Assembly (NCBI RefSeq): GCF_020171655.1 | Contig: NZ_JAIVAC010000001.1 | Span: forward strand, 806,001-870,000 | Source: Exiguobacterium aestuarii | Lineage (GTDB): Bacteria; Bacillota; Bacilli; Exiguobacteriales; Exiguobacteriaceae | Direction of reading: 5' to 3' | DNA length: 64,000 bases | Part shown: positions 1-8,854 of the stretch, piece after piece | Position numbering within the stretch: position 1 is the stretch's first letter | Layout: each line of letters starts with the position of its first letter | Notes under the pieces: generated by a model | What the model was told of the DNA's origin: nothing | What the model saw: the letters and a program-made list of their open reading frames with translations, nothing else | The model's database searches: none | Made by a program: the position numbers and the translations under genes

Positions 1-812
1 TGTTCCATCGAGAAATGACGACTCCACTGGACGAAGTGCCCGCCTGGGACGGCAATCAATTGCACAGAGGGATGAATCTCTCGTTCCGCTCGTTTGACAT
101 GCCGGAGCGTCCGTTTCGCCTCATTCAAATCAATACCTGTGAAGTCCGCATAATAGAGTTGCGTCGGCACTTTGATTCGTCGTAACAACTTCTTAAAGTC
201 CAGTCCGTCGTATCCGAACAATAAATGTAGGCCACCGGTCGACAGACGAGCGGGCTGCTCGAAAGCTGTTCGAATCATCGATGTTGATTCTACCCCAATC
301 CGTCGACAGAACAATTGGAACCGTTCCTCGGAAAATACGGAATCACTCTTGTTCATGCGAGCTTCAATCGAGTTCAAGAGGCGCTTCGGGGAACTGTGAT
401 AGAGCAGTCGCAACAAGGGGAAAGCGAATCCGAATATGCCATATTCACGAAAAGGAATCATGGCATTCGGTTTATGACCTTGATCGAGGAGAATCAACCG
501 TCTGACCCGGTCTGGGTAATGGACCGCGTAAGCAAGCACGATAGCACCCCCCATCGAATGTCCGATCAACCGAATGGACTCCAATTGTCGTGAAGTTCGG
601 TATGCTTCGACCCAATCTGCGAGTACTTTGGAGGTCGCATATGTATGTAGTCCTTCACTCTCACCAAAACCAGGTAAGTCTAACAGATGGATTTCAAATT
701 GTTTATGTAACGCTTTGACAAACTGTTGTCCTTGAGACCCGGTGAATCCGCCACCAGGAAGGAATAGGACAGGGTCACCTTGACCGTGGATGGTTGCCTT
801 AAATTGTCTCAC
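1..812 (-). CDS. alpha/beta-fold hydrolase, 3' end cut by window edge
   Basis: About 270 residues are visible and the frame is open to the left edge. The start is GTG at 812, since the nearby ATG at 817 hits a stop after two codons; a GAGGAG site lies just upstream. The nucleophile elbow GHSMGG is near residue 90. An N-terminal FLPGGGFTG resembles the oxyanion-hole region, and a C-terminal PGGHFVQW supplies the catalytic His, so only a few residues are missing. A soluble esterase or lipase-like enzyme is likely but the substrate cannot be told. It is divergent from the SDR gene, with a clear promoter between them. Confidence 0.85.
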   Translation of the reverse strand, partial: MRQFKATIHGQGDPVLFLPGGGFTGSQGQQFVKALHKQFEIHLLDLPGFGESEGLHTYATSKVLADWVEAYRTSRQLESIRLIGHSMGGAIVLAYAVHYPDRVRRLILLDQGHKPNAMIPFREYGIFGFAFPLLRLLYHSSPKRLLNSIEARMNKSDSVFSEERFQLFCRRIGVESTSMIRTAFEQPARLSTGGLHLLFGYDGLDFKKLLRRIKVPTQLYYADFTGIDLNEAKRTLRHVKRAEREIHPSVQLIAVPGGHFVQWSRHFSME

Positions 813-831
813 TTCATCTCTCCTCTATATA

Positions 832-876
832 GAATGGATTCCATTCAAGTATAAAGATGATTGGAAATCAATTGAA
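832..876 (-). promoter_or_regulatory. promoter of the hydrolase with palindromic operator
   Basis: On the minus strand a -35 TTCAAT (871-876) and a -10 TATACT (848-853) are separated by 17 bp. A perfect palindrome GAATGGA-T-TCCATTC (832-846) sits over the expected transcription start. That is a typical place for a repressor operator; which repressor binds is unknown. Confidence 0.45.
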
Positions 877-993
877 GAAATTTCGCCATCTTTCTCACGG
901 TGTTCGTGAACAAATGAGGGTATAACTTAGTGATAGGTAGCTTTCTATCATTACGCATCATATGTGCTCTTATGTTTAAAGGAGGAATGATGG

Positions 994-1752
994 ATGAAAC
1001 TTTCGGGGAAAACAGCAATCGTCACCGGGGCCGGCTCTGGTATGGGGCGGGCCATCGCGAAACTCTTCGCGATGGAAGGCGCGCGGGTCGTCGCATTCGA
1101 TATGAATGAAGATTCTGTGCAGGCAGTGGTCGAAGAGATGAAGACGGGAGGTGGGGATGTCGTCGGCATCGCTGGTAACGTAACGAATCAGTCAGATATC
1201 GACCGTCTCGTCGATACAGCGAAAGAAACGTTCGGGTCGGTCGACATTCTCGTCAATAATGCGGGCATCATGGACAACTTTATGACGGTGGGGGAAGTGA
1301 CGGATGAACTGTGGGATCGGGTCCTTGCTGTCAATTTGACCGGACCGATGAAATTAGCCCGCGCCGCCATTCAAGTGATGGAGAAACAAGATAGTGGTGG
1401 GGTCATCATCAACAATGCGTCTGTCGGAGGATTGTTCGGCACTCGCGGAGGCGCAGCATATGTGGCATCGAAACATGCCTTGATCGGGTTGACGAAAAAT
1501 ATTGCAGCGACCCATGGGACACTCGGTAAGATTCGCGCTAATGCCATCGCGCCGGGTGGTGTCAACACGAATATCGGTTCGACCATCACCGCTCCGAGCG
1601 AACTCGGGATGCGTGCCATCCAAGGTGCGGGGGAAGCACCAATGGGTGAGCCCGAACAAATCGCGAACGTCGCGCTATTTTTAGCATCGGACGATTCAAG
1701 TTTTGTAAATGGCGATGTACTGAAAGCGGATGGTGGTTGGACGGCAAGATAA
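994..1752 (+). CDS. SDR family oxidoreductase
   Basis: This 252-residue classical short-chain dehydrogenase/reductase has the usual family length. The NAD(P)-binding GAGSGMG motif is at residues 12-18, NNAG is near 88, and the catalytic Ser with YVASK lies around 143-160. The C-terminal DGGWTAR ending is typical of 3-oxoacyl-ACP reductase-like SDRs. It has a GGAGGAATG ribosome site. It stands alone and shares a bidirectional terminator with the converging AraC gene. The substrate cannot be assigned. An imperfect inverted repeat TGATAG(8)CTATCA at 931-950 lies upstream. Confidence 0.85.
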   Translation: MKLSGKTAIVTGAGSGMGRAIAKLFAMEGARVVAFDMNEDSVQAVVEEMKTGGGDVVGIAGNVTNQSDIDRLVDTAKETFGSVDILVNNAGIMDNFMTVGEVTDELWDRVLAVNLTGPMKLARAAIQVMEKQDSGGVIINNASVGGLFGTRGGAAYVASKHALIGLTKNIAATHGTLGKIRANAIAPGGVNTNIGSTITAPSELGMRAIQGAGEAPMGEPEQIANVALFLASDDSSFVNGDVLKADGGWTAR

Positions 1753-1788
1753 ACGAAAAGAGCCGGAATCATTCGGCTCTTTTCGTTT
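1751..1788. terminator. bidirectional terminator
   Basis: A perfect 15-bp inverted repeat (AAACGAAAAGAGCCG and its complement, 8-nt loop) lies between the converging SDR and AraC genes. A/T tracts on both sides let it work in both directions. Confidence 0.85.
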
Positions 1789-2563
1789 GGTATTTTTTTC
1801 GATAGGCGAGCGGGGTGATCGAATGACGTGCTTTAAATGTCTGGACGAAGTGACTGACACTGGAGTAACTCAGGCGATTGGCGATATCAGCAACCGATTC
1901 AGTCGAATCCTTTAATAGGATTGCGGCCCGGTCCATTCGTTTAACTTGGACATACGCAAGCGGGGAGGTGTTCCCGAACGTTGTAAACAGCCGACAACAT
2001 TCACTGCGACTTACATCACCCGCAGTTGCGATTTGAGCTAACGATAGTTTATCTTCAAGCTGCAAATGAATATATGCCAGCATGTTTCGAAGACTCTCCA
2101 GTTTTTTCTCGTTATTCATTCCTTGGTTATCTTGCTGAATCCAATAACGCCAGATCACCGCACATTGCAGTGTCGCATCCATCCGTTTAAGCGGTCCGTC
2201 TACCTGCAAATGGTTATCGACTTGTTCAATCGTTTGAACGATGGAGCGGTGTGTTCGTTCTCGCTTTAAGATATGTATGGCTTTATCGCCTGCAAGGTAT
2301 GGCGTTACATATTCTTCGGACAATTTAGGGTGGAATAACTCATATGGATCAAATTCAAGTTTGATGATTTGCGAAGTCTCTTCCATCTGTTGCACGACAT
2401 AGCTTTGTCCAGACGCCAACAGGATACTTTCTTTTGAAACAAGTTTTATATCCTCTCCGTTCACCCGAATATCGACAATCCCTGATTCGATCAATAGTAC
2501 CGTGAACTGATTCGTGATGGTAAATGTGGAAACCCCTTGATTCGACAGTATCGTTCTATTCAA
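1769..2563 (-). CDS. AraC family transcriptional regulator
   Basis: 264 residues. The N-terminal part (about 1-100) looks like a cupin-type sensor. The C-terminal ~100 residues hold two helix-turn-helix units: KLSLAQIATAGDVSRSEC, then ESVADIANRLSYSSVSHF and the family ending ITPLAYRKKY. The start is TTG at 2563 with GAGGAG 8 nt upstream. The effector and targets are unknown; the converging SDR gene is a neighbour but not evidently a target. Confidence 0.85.
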   Translation of the reverse strand: MNRTILSNQGVSTFTITNQFTVLLIESGIVDIRVNGEDIKLVSKESILLASGQSYVVQQMEETSQIIKLEFDPYELFHPKLSEEYVTPYLAGDKAIHILKRERTHRSIVQTIEQVDNHLQVDGPLKRMDATLQCAVIWRYWIQQDNQGMNNEKKLESLRNMLAYIHLQLEDKLSLAQIATAGDVSRSECCRLFTTFGNTSPLAYVQVKRMDRAAILLKDSTESVADIANRLSYSSVSHFVQTFKARHSITPLAYRKKYQTKRAE

Positions 2564-2643
2564 AGTGACAATCTCCTCGATTTGGTAATTTTCCGATATT
2601 TCGTTTCTTTTTTAACGGGTGAAATACTTTGATTTATCCAAAA

Positions 2644-2677
2644 ACAGGGACGATTTCAACATTTTCCTCATCCCTGT
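2644..2677 (-). terminator. terminator after the DUF1294 gene
   Basis: On the minus strand ACAGGGA and TCCCTGT flank a 20-nt loop and are followed by a T-run. It lies between the DUF1294 gene and the start of the AraC gene. Confidence 0.5.
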
Positions 2678-2713
2678 AATCTTAATCATGGTTGTGTTTC
2701 TTCTATATAATGC

Positions 2714-2974
2714 TTAAAAGATGAGCCACCCTGTAAAAGCCGCATGGACGAGAATCGCAATTGGTACCCCGATCCGGAATTTCGGCTTCAATGTCTTATG
2801 TCGGAAGATGCGCATCGCCAAATAAGCACCGAATGCCCCACCGACCCATGCCATCGTCAGTAACGTGCGCTCCGAAATGCGCCAAGCCCCGACGCGAGAC
2901 CGTCGTTTATCGACAAAAAATGACACAAACGCTAGTAAATTAGTCACAATGTAATATAGCAGTAATAGTTCCAA
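2714..2974 (-). CDS. DUF1294 family small membrane protein
   Basis: 86 residues. It has the DUF1294 pattern: an N-terminal membrane segment, FxxDKRRSRxGxxRISERTLLxxAxxGGxxGA, then RHKTxKxxF and a C-terminal hydrophobic segment. In many bacteria this domain stands alone or is fused to a cold-shock domain; its role is not known. The start is TTG at 2974 behind AAGGAGG. It is monocistronic. Confidence 0.8.
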   Translation of the reverse strand: MELLLLYYIVTNLLAFVSFFVDKRRSRVGAWRISERTLLTMAWVGGAFGAYLAMRIFRHKTLKPKFRIGVPIAILVHAAFTGWLIF

Positions 2975-3117
2975 AGACCAAAACCTCCTTATTTCTCTCT
3001 TGATTATATCTTAAAATGGCTCTACGAAGCCGTTTTTATGGATTAAAACAATTTTCTGAATCCTCTCATCCCCATGAATTGTTCTGTAAATGAACTGATA
3101 TGACTCTCATATCGTCC

Positions 3118-3134
3118 TGTAATCGCTATGAAAT
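3118..3134 (+). promoter_or_regulatory. possible WalR-type box
   Basis: TGTAAT-N5-TGAAAT lies about 50 bp upstream of the LysM-3D gene. It has one mismatch to the WalR pattern TGTWAH-N5-TGTWAH. B. subtilis yocH, a LysM-3D gene, is a known WalR target, which makes the match meaningful, but this is inference. Confidence 0.35.
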
Positions 3135-3182
3135 ATAGAGGTGTTACAGTAAGGGGGCGTTAGAAAAGGGAGGAATATTCTT

Positions 3183-3965
3183 ATGAAAAAACCACTATTG
3201 ACACTAACGGCACTCGCTGGCCTTAGTTTAGGAGTCGCTGCTCCAGCTTCGGCAGCATCAACACACACAGTTCAGTCTGGAGATACACTCTACCGTATCG
3301 CCGTGAACAACAACGTCTCTGTAAACGACATTAAACAAGCGAACGGCTTAAACTCAAATATGATTTACCCGAACCAAGTCTTGAAACTTGGAAAGGCAGA
3401 AGCGAAAGCTTCTACTGCATCTAAAACGTATACAGTTAAATCAGGTGATACACTTTATCGTATCGCATTGAACCACGGGATCTCTGTTAATCAATTGATG
3501 ACTTGGAACGGTCTTAATTCAGATCTTATTTTCCCAGGACAAGAGTTCGCCGTGAAAGGTGCAGCAGCTGCATCGGTAGCGAATGATGCGAAAACATCAG
3601 CACCGAAGACTTCAACATCAGCACCAGTAACAAAAACAGCATCGTCTACAACGCAAACCCAAGCTCCGGCTTCAGGTAAGACAATGACTGTTGAAGCAAC
3701 AGCTTATACGCCATATTGCGCTGGATGTTCTGGTATCACAGCGACAGGTATCGACGTTCGTTCGAACCCTAACCAAAAAGTCATCGCGGTCGACCCTTCT
3801 GTCATTCCGCTCGGCTCTAAAGTATGGGTTGAAGGATACGGAGAAGCAATCGCAGGAGACACTGGTGGTGCCATCAAAGGTAACAAAATTGATATCTTGA
3901 TGCCGACACAAGAGCAAGCGCTCAACTTCGGTCGCAAGTCAATCACAATCAAAGTCTTGAACTAA
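3183..3965 (+). CDS. secreted LysM-3D domain cell-wall protein (YocH-like)
   Basis: 260 residues. A signal peptide (Lys-rich start, hydrophobic core, cleavage near ASAA) leads into LysM repeats at about 28-70 and 82-124, both starting with a HTVQSGDTLYRIA or YTVKSGDTLYRIA block. A Ser/Thr/Ala-rich linker follows, then a C-terminal 3D domain (from about 167). The 3D domain carries ATAYTPYC, TATG, the VAVDP segment and GDTGGAIKGNKID with the conserved Asp residues. The family consists of peptidoglycan-binding lytic enzymes that act outside the membrane. The ribosome site is GGGAGGAA. Confidence 0.88.
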   Translation: MKKPLLTLTALAGLSLGVAAPASAASTHTVQSGDTLYRIAVNNNVSVNDIKQANGLNSNMIYPNQVLKLGKAEAKASTASKTYTVKSGDTLYRIALNHGISVNQLMTWNGLNSDLIFPGQEFAVKGAAAASVANDAKTSAPKTSTSAPVTKTASSTTQTQAPASGKTMTVEATAYTPYCAGCSGITATGIDVRSNPNQKVIAVDPSVIPLGSKVWVEGYGEAIAGDTGGAIKGNKIDILMPTQEQALNFGRKSITIKVLN

Positions 3966-3980
3966 TTCAAGCTCATCAAA

Positions 3981-4008
3981 GACACTGCCATCGGGCGGTG
4001 TCTTTTTT
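3981..4008. terminator. terminator after the LysM-3D gene
   Basis: GACACTGCC and GGCGGTGTC pair around a 4-nt loop, followed by six T. The minus-strand antiporter gene ends just beyond it, so it may also serve that gene. Confidence 0.8.
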
Positions 4009-4012
4009 GTGC

Positions 4013-5233
4013 TTAACCCTTTTCCCAAGGATTCTTCACTTTCGTCAAACCTAATCGTTTGGCGAGCGGCTTAATCGTCAATCCATGCAAGGTGACAGAC
4101 GTGACGACGAGACCGAGCGTAATCGGTAGCATCCGTTCTGCGTCTTCAATCCCCAGTTCCGCAATCTCTTGTGCAAAAAATGCTGTCACCGTCATGGCGA
4201 CGATCCCACGTGGGGCAATCCAACTGATGAGTGCCCGCTCCTTCGTCGTCAAAGGGGAGCCAAGTAAGGAGGTTTGCACCGAGACGGGGCGGACGATGAA
4301 TAATATTGCGAGAATCGACAAGAGGAGCGGCCAATCGAAGATGGCAAGTAAACTATCGCGGGTCAAACTCGCGGTCAAAATGATAAACACAGTTGAAACG
4401 AGCAAGATAGAGATGTTTTCTTTAAATTCACGAAGTTGCTTCAAAATGTGGAGATGCCCATGTTTGGAGTTCGCCATCGTTAACCCCATCGCCGTCACGG
4501 CCAATAGTCCGACCTCTTGCATGACCCATTCACTGATGGAGTAAACGAGAAGGACTCCGGAGAACGTCAAAGTCGTCCGTAAATATTCTGGGACTTTCTC
4601 ATTTCCGAACAAGCGGATAAGTAGATGCCCGACGGCAATCCCGAAAGCGACAGCGACGATACAGGACCAAAAGAACGGCAAGTGACTTGCAAGCCCCTCG
4701 TTTTGGTACAGGATAAACCCGATTCGAACAACGAAGAGACCCATCAACGCACCGAGTGGATCGACGATAATCCCTTCCCACTTCAACACTTTCGAAGGTC
4801 GAACGGATAAGTTTGCTTGACGTAATAACGGGATGATCACAGTCGGTCCCGTCACGACGAAGATGGCGCCCAGTGTGAAAGCCGGTAACCAATGAAAATC
4901 TCCAATCCAAATCAATAAGATAGATGTCAGGATAAAAGAAATGAAGACACCGACGGTAACGAGACGAAAAATTGGCTTTCTTAAATCATCAATCTCTTTA
5001 AACTCAAGACTGAGACTGCCTTCAAATAAGATGAGCGCCACGGCAATCGAGATAAGTGGGCTATATAAATCACCCAAAATCAAATCCGGCTCTAACCATC
5101 CGAAAATCGGACCGACCAAAATACCCGCAACCGTCATGATCAAGATGGCTGGGAAGTCAAAACGCCATGCAATCAACTGCGAAAGTGCGCCGATGAGGAC
5201 AAGTAAGCTGAATCCGATCATCATGTCTTCCAT
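4013..5233 (-). CDS. cation:proton antiporter (CPA1-like)
   Basis: 406 residues from the ATG at 5233, chosen because GGAGGG lies 5 nt upstream; an upstream in-frame ATG has no such site. The protein is almost entirely hydrophobic with about 12 membrane segments. It has the Na+/H+ exchanger signature ALILFEGSLSLEFKEI and the VVTGPTVIIPLLR segment, where Bacillus homologues carry the conserved exchange region. It lacks a C-terminal TrkA domain. It probably exports Na+ or K+ against protons; ion specificity cannot be read from the sequence. Confidence 0.82.
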   Translation of the reverse strand: MEDMMIGFSLLVLIGALSQLIAWRFDFPAILIMTVAGILVGPIFGWLEPDLILGDLYSPLISIAVALILFEGSLSLEFKEIDDLRKPIFRLVTVGVFISFILTSILLIWIGDFHWLPAFTLGAIFVVTGPTVIIPLLRQANLSVRPSKVLKWEGIIVDPLGALMGLFVVRIGFILYQNEGLASHLPFFWSCIVAVAFGIAVGHLLIRLFGNEKVPEYLRTTLTFSGVLLVYSISEWVMQEVGLLAVTAMGLTMANSKHGHLHILKQLREFKENISILLVSTVFIILTASLTRDSLLAIFDWPLLLSILAILFIVRPVSVQTSLLGSPLTTKERALISWIAPRGIVAMTVTAFFAQEIAELGIEDAERMLPITLGLVVTSVTLHGLTIKPLAKRLGLTKVKNPWEKG

Positions 5234-5342
5234 AAACACCCTCCATTTCATTACTTCTTCATATATGTATACCCACATCATGAAAAACATCTGCTAAGAT
5301 TGCCCGATTTCGGGTAAGAATTGAAAGAAAGGGAGGGATACG

Positions 5343-6809
5343 ATGGAAGTAACAATCGGACTCATCATCGTCATACTGACATGGCTCATCTTAGTACTTA
5401 ACCTCACGTTCGCCGTCACTATCATCTTTTTTGAGAGGCGGGACATCGGTACGACGTGGGCATGGCTGCTCGTTCTCTTCTTCTTGCCACTCATCGGCTT
5501 CTTTGTGTACATCTTCTTCGGCCGACTGATCAAGTCTCAAAACTTTTATGAAGTGGAAGAAGAGAAACGCGAAGCGTATCACCATCATGTCGAAGAACAA
5601 CTCGAGCAACTCGACCGTTCGCTCGCCCCGTTCAATCATCCGATTCTTTTAAAATATCGGAGGCTGGCTCGCCTGAACCTCGTGTCGACGAATGCACTGA
5701 TGTCATTCCATAACGATATCACTGTCCTGCACGACGGAACGGAAAAATTTGAGCAGATGTTTCAGGATATCGAGCGCGCGACGAAAGAAGTCAATATTCA
5801 ATATTACATCATCCAAAACGACCCGCTCGGTCAGTCGCTCATTCGTCTGTTAACGGAGAAGGCGAAACAAGGGGTACGCATTCGTCTCCTTTACGATGCC
5901 GTCGGATCGAGAGGATTAAGGCACAAACATTTTAAGGATCTACTCACTCACGGTGGAGAAGTCAAATCGTTCTTCCCGTCCAAACTCGGCATTAATTTCC
6001 GCGTCAACAATCGAAACCACCGAAAGCTCTGTATCATCGATGGTGAACTTGGCTATATTGGTGGCTTCAATGTCGGGGATGAATATCTCGGAAAAGATGA
6101 TCACTTCGGCTATTGGCGTGACGTTCACTTAAGAATCTCCGGCGACGCCGTCAAAGAACTGTTAGAACGGTTCATTTTAGATTGGAATCGCTCGGTCCCG
6201 ACAAAAACGAAGGCTCAGAAAGACGACTTTGTCTGGCCGACGGAGGGAATCTCACATCACGCTTCACCGGTTCAAATCGTGACCTCAGGACCGAACTCCT
6301 CGACGGAGCACCTGAAGAACATGCTCGTCAAAATGATCACGCAGTCAAAAGATTGTATCTACATTCAGACACCGTACTTCATTCCGGATGCGAGCTTCCT
6401 TGATGCCTGTCGGATTGCTCTCATGGCAGGCACCAAAATCAAACTGATGATTCCAAATAAGCCGGACCATATGTTTGTCTACTGGGCAACTTATGCGAAT
6501 GCGGCGGAGCTCGTACGCTACGGGGCCGAGGTCTTCACATACGAAGAAGGATTCCTCCATGCGAAGACGCTCGTTATTGACGGAGAGGTCGCTTCCATCG
6601 GGACGACGAATATCGATGCGCGAAGCTTCCGTCTCAACTTTGAAATCTCAGCGCTCGTCTTCGACCGAGATGTCGCCCAGTCGGTCATCGATGCGTTCGA
6701 ACGGGATGAATCCCGTGCCGAACGATTGACACTCGAGCGATACGAGTCGAGGACCCGTTGGATTCGATTTAAAGAGAGCGTGTCACGCCTGCTCAGTCCG
6801 ATCCTATAA
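5343..6809 (+). CDS. cls: cardiolipin synthase
   Basis: 488 residues, the normal length for bacterial Cls. Two N-terminal membrane helices (about 3-28 and 37-60) precede two phospholipase D domains. The HKD motifs are HRKLCIIDGELGYIGGFN near 225 and HAKTLVIDGEVASIGTTN near 405. The enzyme joins two phosphatidylglycerols to cardiolipin at the membrane. The ribosome site is GGGAGG. It stands alone and converges on the membrane protein gene at 6851. Confidence 0.93.
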   Translation: MEVTIGLIIVILTWLILVLNLTFAVTIIFFERRDIGTTWAWLLVLFFLPLIGFFVYIFFGRLIKSQNFYEVEEEKREAYHHHVEEQLEQLDRSLAPFNHPILLKYRRLARLNLVSTNALMSFHNDITVLHDGTEKFEQMFQDIERATKEVNIQYYIIQNDPLGQSLIRLLTEKAKQGVRIRLLYDAVGSRGLRHKHFKDLLTHGGEVKSFFPSKLGINFRVNNRNHRKLCIIDGELGYIGGFNVGDEYLGKDDHFGYWRDVHLRISGDAVKELLERFILDWNRSVPTKTKAQKDDFVWPTEGISHHASPVQIVTSGPNSSTEHLKNMLVKMITQSKDCIYIQTPYFIPDASFLDACRIALMAGTKIKLMIPNKPDHMFVYWATYANAAELVRYGAEVFTYEEGFLHAKTLVIDGEVASIGTTNIDARSFRLNFEISALVFDRDVAQSVIDAFERDESRAERLTLERYESRTRWIRFKESVSRLLSPIL

Positions 6810-6815
6810 CGCGAA

Positions 6816-6849
6816 ACATCCGGTAGAGGAAATTCCTCACCGGATGCTT
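6816..6849. terminator. bidirectional terminator
   Basis: CATCCGGT and ACCGGATG, with a further AGAGGAATT-type inner pairing, form a long hairpin followed by CTTTTT. It lies between the converging cls gene and the MoxR operon. Confidence 0.75.
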
Positions 6850-6850
6850 T

Positions 6851-7828
6851 TTAACGTTTCTTCAATTGTGCGACAAGACGCTCGAATGACTCATTGACGT
6901 CTTTTGGAGCTTCCTTGTCTCCATATTCCGCCGCCTCTAACCATTCAGCATATAAGGTATGGTTCGTAAACCCAATTCGTTGTAGCCAGTCAGATACCGT
7001 CTCTTCACGGAGACGCGGTTGCACTTGTTCGAGCTTCCTCCCCGTTTCAAGGAGCTGAATCTGTCTTGGGGAACGAACAATTCGTTTATCTGAAAGAGTC
7101 GGGTGATGAATACTTTTTGGAATCATCCCGTCTTCCTGAATGTCTTTTCGCTTCTGTAAATAGAAGAACAAACCGACACCAATCAACAAGGTGACAACAA
7201 AGATACCGATGAAAAAGAGTGACTCATTCGAAGCGGACTGGAGTAATGTCTCCTGTGACACTGTCTCCGCATCGATGTTTGGGTTATCTGGCACGAGGAA
7301 GCGGTTCACACGGTCATTCGGATCGAGTGTGATGCCGTCGAACCAGCTGCCGATCCATAAGAAGAAAGGACTGATCCAGGCGATGACATTTCCAAACAAC
7401 AGCTCTTTGATCGTCCGGATGACAAGGGAGACGGCTAACCCGATTCCTAGCCCGAGAGCAAGCATCGTCACCATGCGCTTATAATCACGACGATAGTAAA
7501 GATTCCGCTGCCAAATCAAAAAGATGAACGGAAAGAGCACCATCGCGAGCGGCTGGGTCGCCGGTGGGAATAACCAGTCGGCCACTAAGAACAGGACACT
7601 CGCCATCGCGTAACGGTCCGTCCAATCGAGCGTTCGGATAAATGCATGCACGTACGTGAAGACCAGAAGCAAGATGCTCATCTCATAAGAGAAGTACAGG
7701 GCACCGATTGAAAGGACCGTCTGCACGATAAGCTGTGTGTTCCGAGGGAGGCGTAGCGTCAATAAAAAGAGGAGCGGAAACACGTGACCGATATAAAATG
7801 CCGCGAAGACCCACCATAACCATCTCAT
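6851..7828 (-). CDS. membrane protein of a MoxR-DUF58 operon
   Basis: 325 residues. About six membrane segments lie in the first 175 residues, then an extracytoplasmic stretch, another membrane helix near 210-230 and a charged cytoplasmic tail with a DUF4129-like look. It overlaps the DUF58 gene by 4 bp (ATGA), so the two are translationally coupled. In many bacteria the third gene of this operon type encodes a membrane transglutaminase; no Cys-His-Asp transglutaminase core is visible here. Function unknown. Confidence 0.65.
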   Translation of the reverse strand: MRWLWWVFAAFYIGHVFPLLFLLTLRLPRNTQLIVQTVLSIGALYFSYEMSILLLVFTYVHAFIRTLDWTDRYAMASVLFLVADWLFPPATQPLAMVLFPFIFLIWQRNLYYRRDYKRMVTMLALGLGIGLAVSLVIRTIKELLFGNVIAWISPFFLWIGSWFDGITLDPNDRVNRFLVPDNPNIDAETVSQETLLQSASNESLFFIGIFVVTLLIGVGLFFYLQKRKDIQEDGMIPKSIHHPTLSDKRIVRSPRQIQLLETGRKLEQVQPRLREETVSDWLQRIGFTNHTLYAEWLEAAEYGDKEAPKDVNESFERLVAQLKKR

Positions 7829-8853
7829 TGACCGTCACCCCCTAACCGTAAAATCGATTGGTTCCCGCTATACTTGGCAACTTTTCGTTCGAACAAGGAG
7901 CGTGCCAATGGAAAATCGCTCTCCGACAGACAGGCGAACGTCGTCATGATCTTACGGAAATGTACCTCGCCGCTTCCAGGAGGTAGGTCGTATGTGATTC
8001 CGTCTTTTGTAAGCGTCGGGACGATGAGACCGTAACTCGCATTCTCTTTCTCGAAATCGCGGCATAGGGCTGCCGCTTGAGAGATGAGTCGCTCCATCTG
8101 ATAGGTGAGGGCTCGTCCGTCTTTCGTCAACAAATCGAGGACGATCACATACTCATTCGCTTGGACCGGTTGCTCCGTACGGGCAAGCAGTTCCCCTGTC
8201 TTTGCATAGGCGGACCAATACAACTGTCGCATCGGTTGCCCGTGATATGGTGTGACCGACTGGAACGTCTCCGGGTCACGATAGGCGCTATGTAGGACCA
8301 TCTCCTCACCGGGGAGGGTAGGTGGCCGTTTCGGGATCGGATACGGTGAAAACTCAGGGAACACATAACCGATTCGGGGAAGGGTGTCTTCCTTGTATAG
8401 AGAGAACATACGAAGCGGATCACGAATTTCTATCCCGATTGCCTCAAGACGGATGGGTCCACGCTTCTTTGCATGGAGCGGGATGGTAAAATCGACGGTT
8501 GCATTCGTCTCGACAAAGTTCTCCTGGCGCCAAAACGCGTGACCTTCCGACTCGACGGTTGGATGTAAATACCCGGATAGCCGTACGACTCCGAGTGGTA
8601 CTTTTGCAGTGGATACGAGTTTTAACACGTAGACGGCGTCATCGTTCGGGAAAAGTTTTAACTCCTCGGTGAGGTCGACATGCACTTGTTCTGCCAATCG
8701 AAACATGAAAGCAGGCATGACCAAGGCATAGAGACTGAAGCCGATCAATAGGCTCGCAATCAAGACATTCCCGTATAGCGCTGTGAAGACCCCGACGACA
8801 AACAAGAGCCACATGTATCCGGACTCGAGATAGCGTGGGCTGACTAACTGCAT
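7825..8853 (-). CDS. DUF58 domain-containing protein
   Basis: 342 residues. Two N-terminal hydrophobic segments are followed by a beta-rich region with the RGPIRLEAIGIEIRDPLRMF pattern and the DUF58 hallmark around AYRDPETFQSVTPYHGQPMRQ, close to the usual R-x-Y-x-x-G-D-x-x-R-x-I-x-W block (here QLYWSAYAKTGEL follows). DUF58 proteins partner with MoxR ATPases, probably in assembly or maturation of membrane-associated complexes. One base separates it from moxR. Confidence 0.85.
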   Translation of the reverse strand: MQLVSPRYLESGYMWLLFVVGVFTALYGNVLIASLLIGFSLYALVMPAFMFRLAEQVHVDLTEELKLFPNDDAVYVLKLVSTAKVPLGVVRLSGYLHPTVESEGHAFWRQENFVETNATVDFTIPLHAKKRGPIRLEAIGIEIRDPLRMFSLYKEDTLPRIGYVFPEFSPYPIPKRPPTLPGEEMVLHSAYRDPETFQSVTPYHGQPMRQLYWSAYAKTGELLARTEQPVQANEYVIVLDLLTKDGRALTYQMERLISQAAALCRDFEKENASYGLIVPTLTKDGITYDLPPGSGEVHFRKIMTTFACLSESDFPLARSLFERKVAKYSGNQSILRLGGDGQ

Positions 8854-8854
8854 C

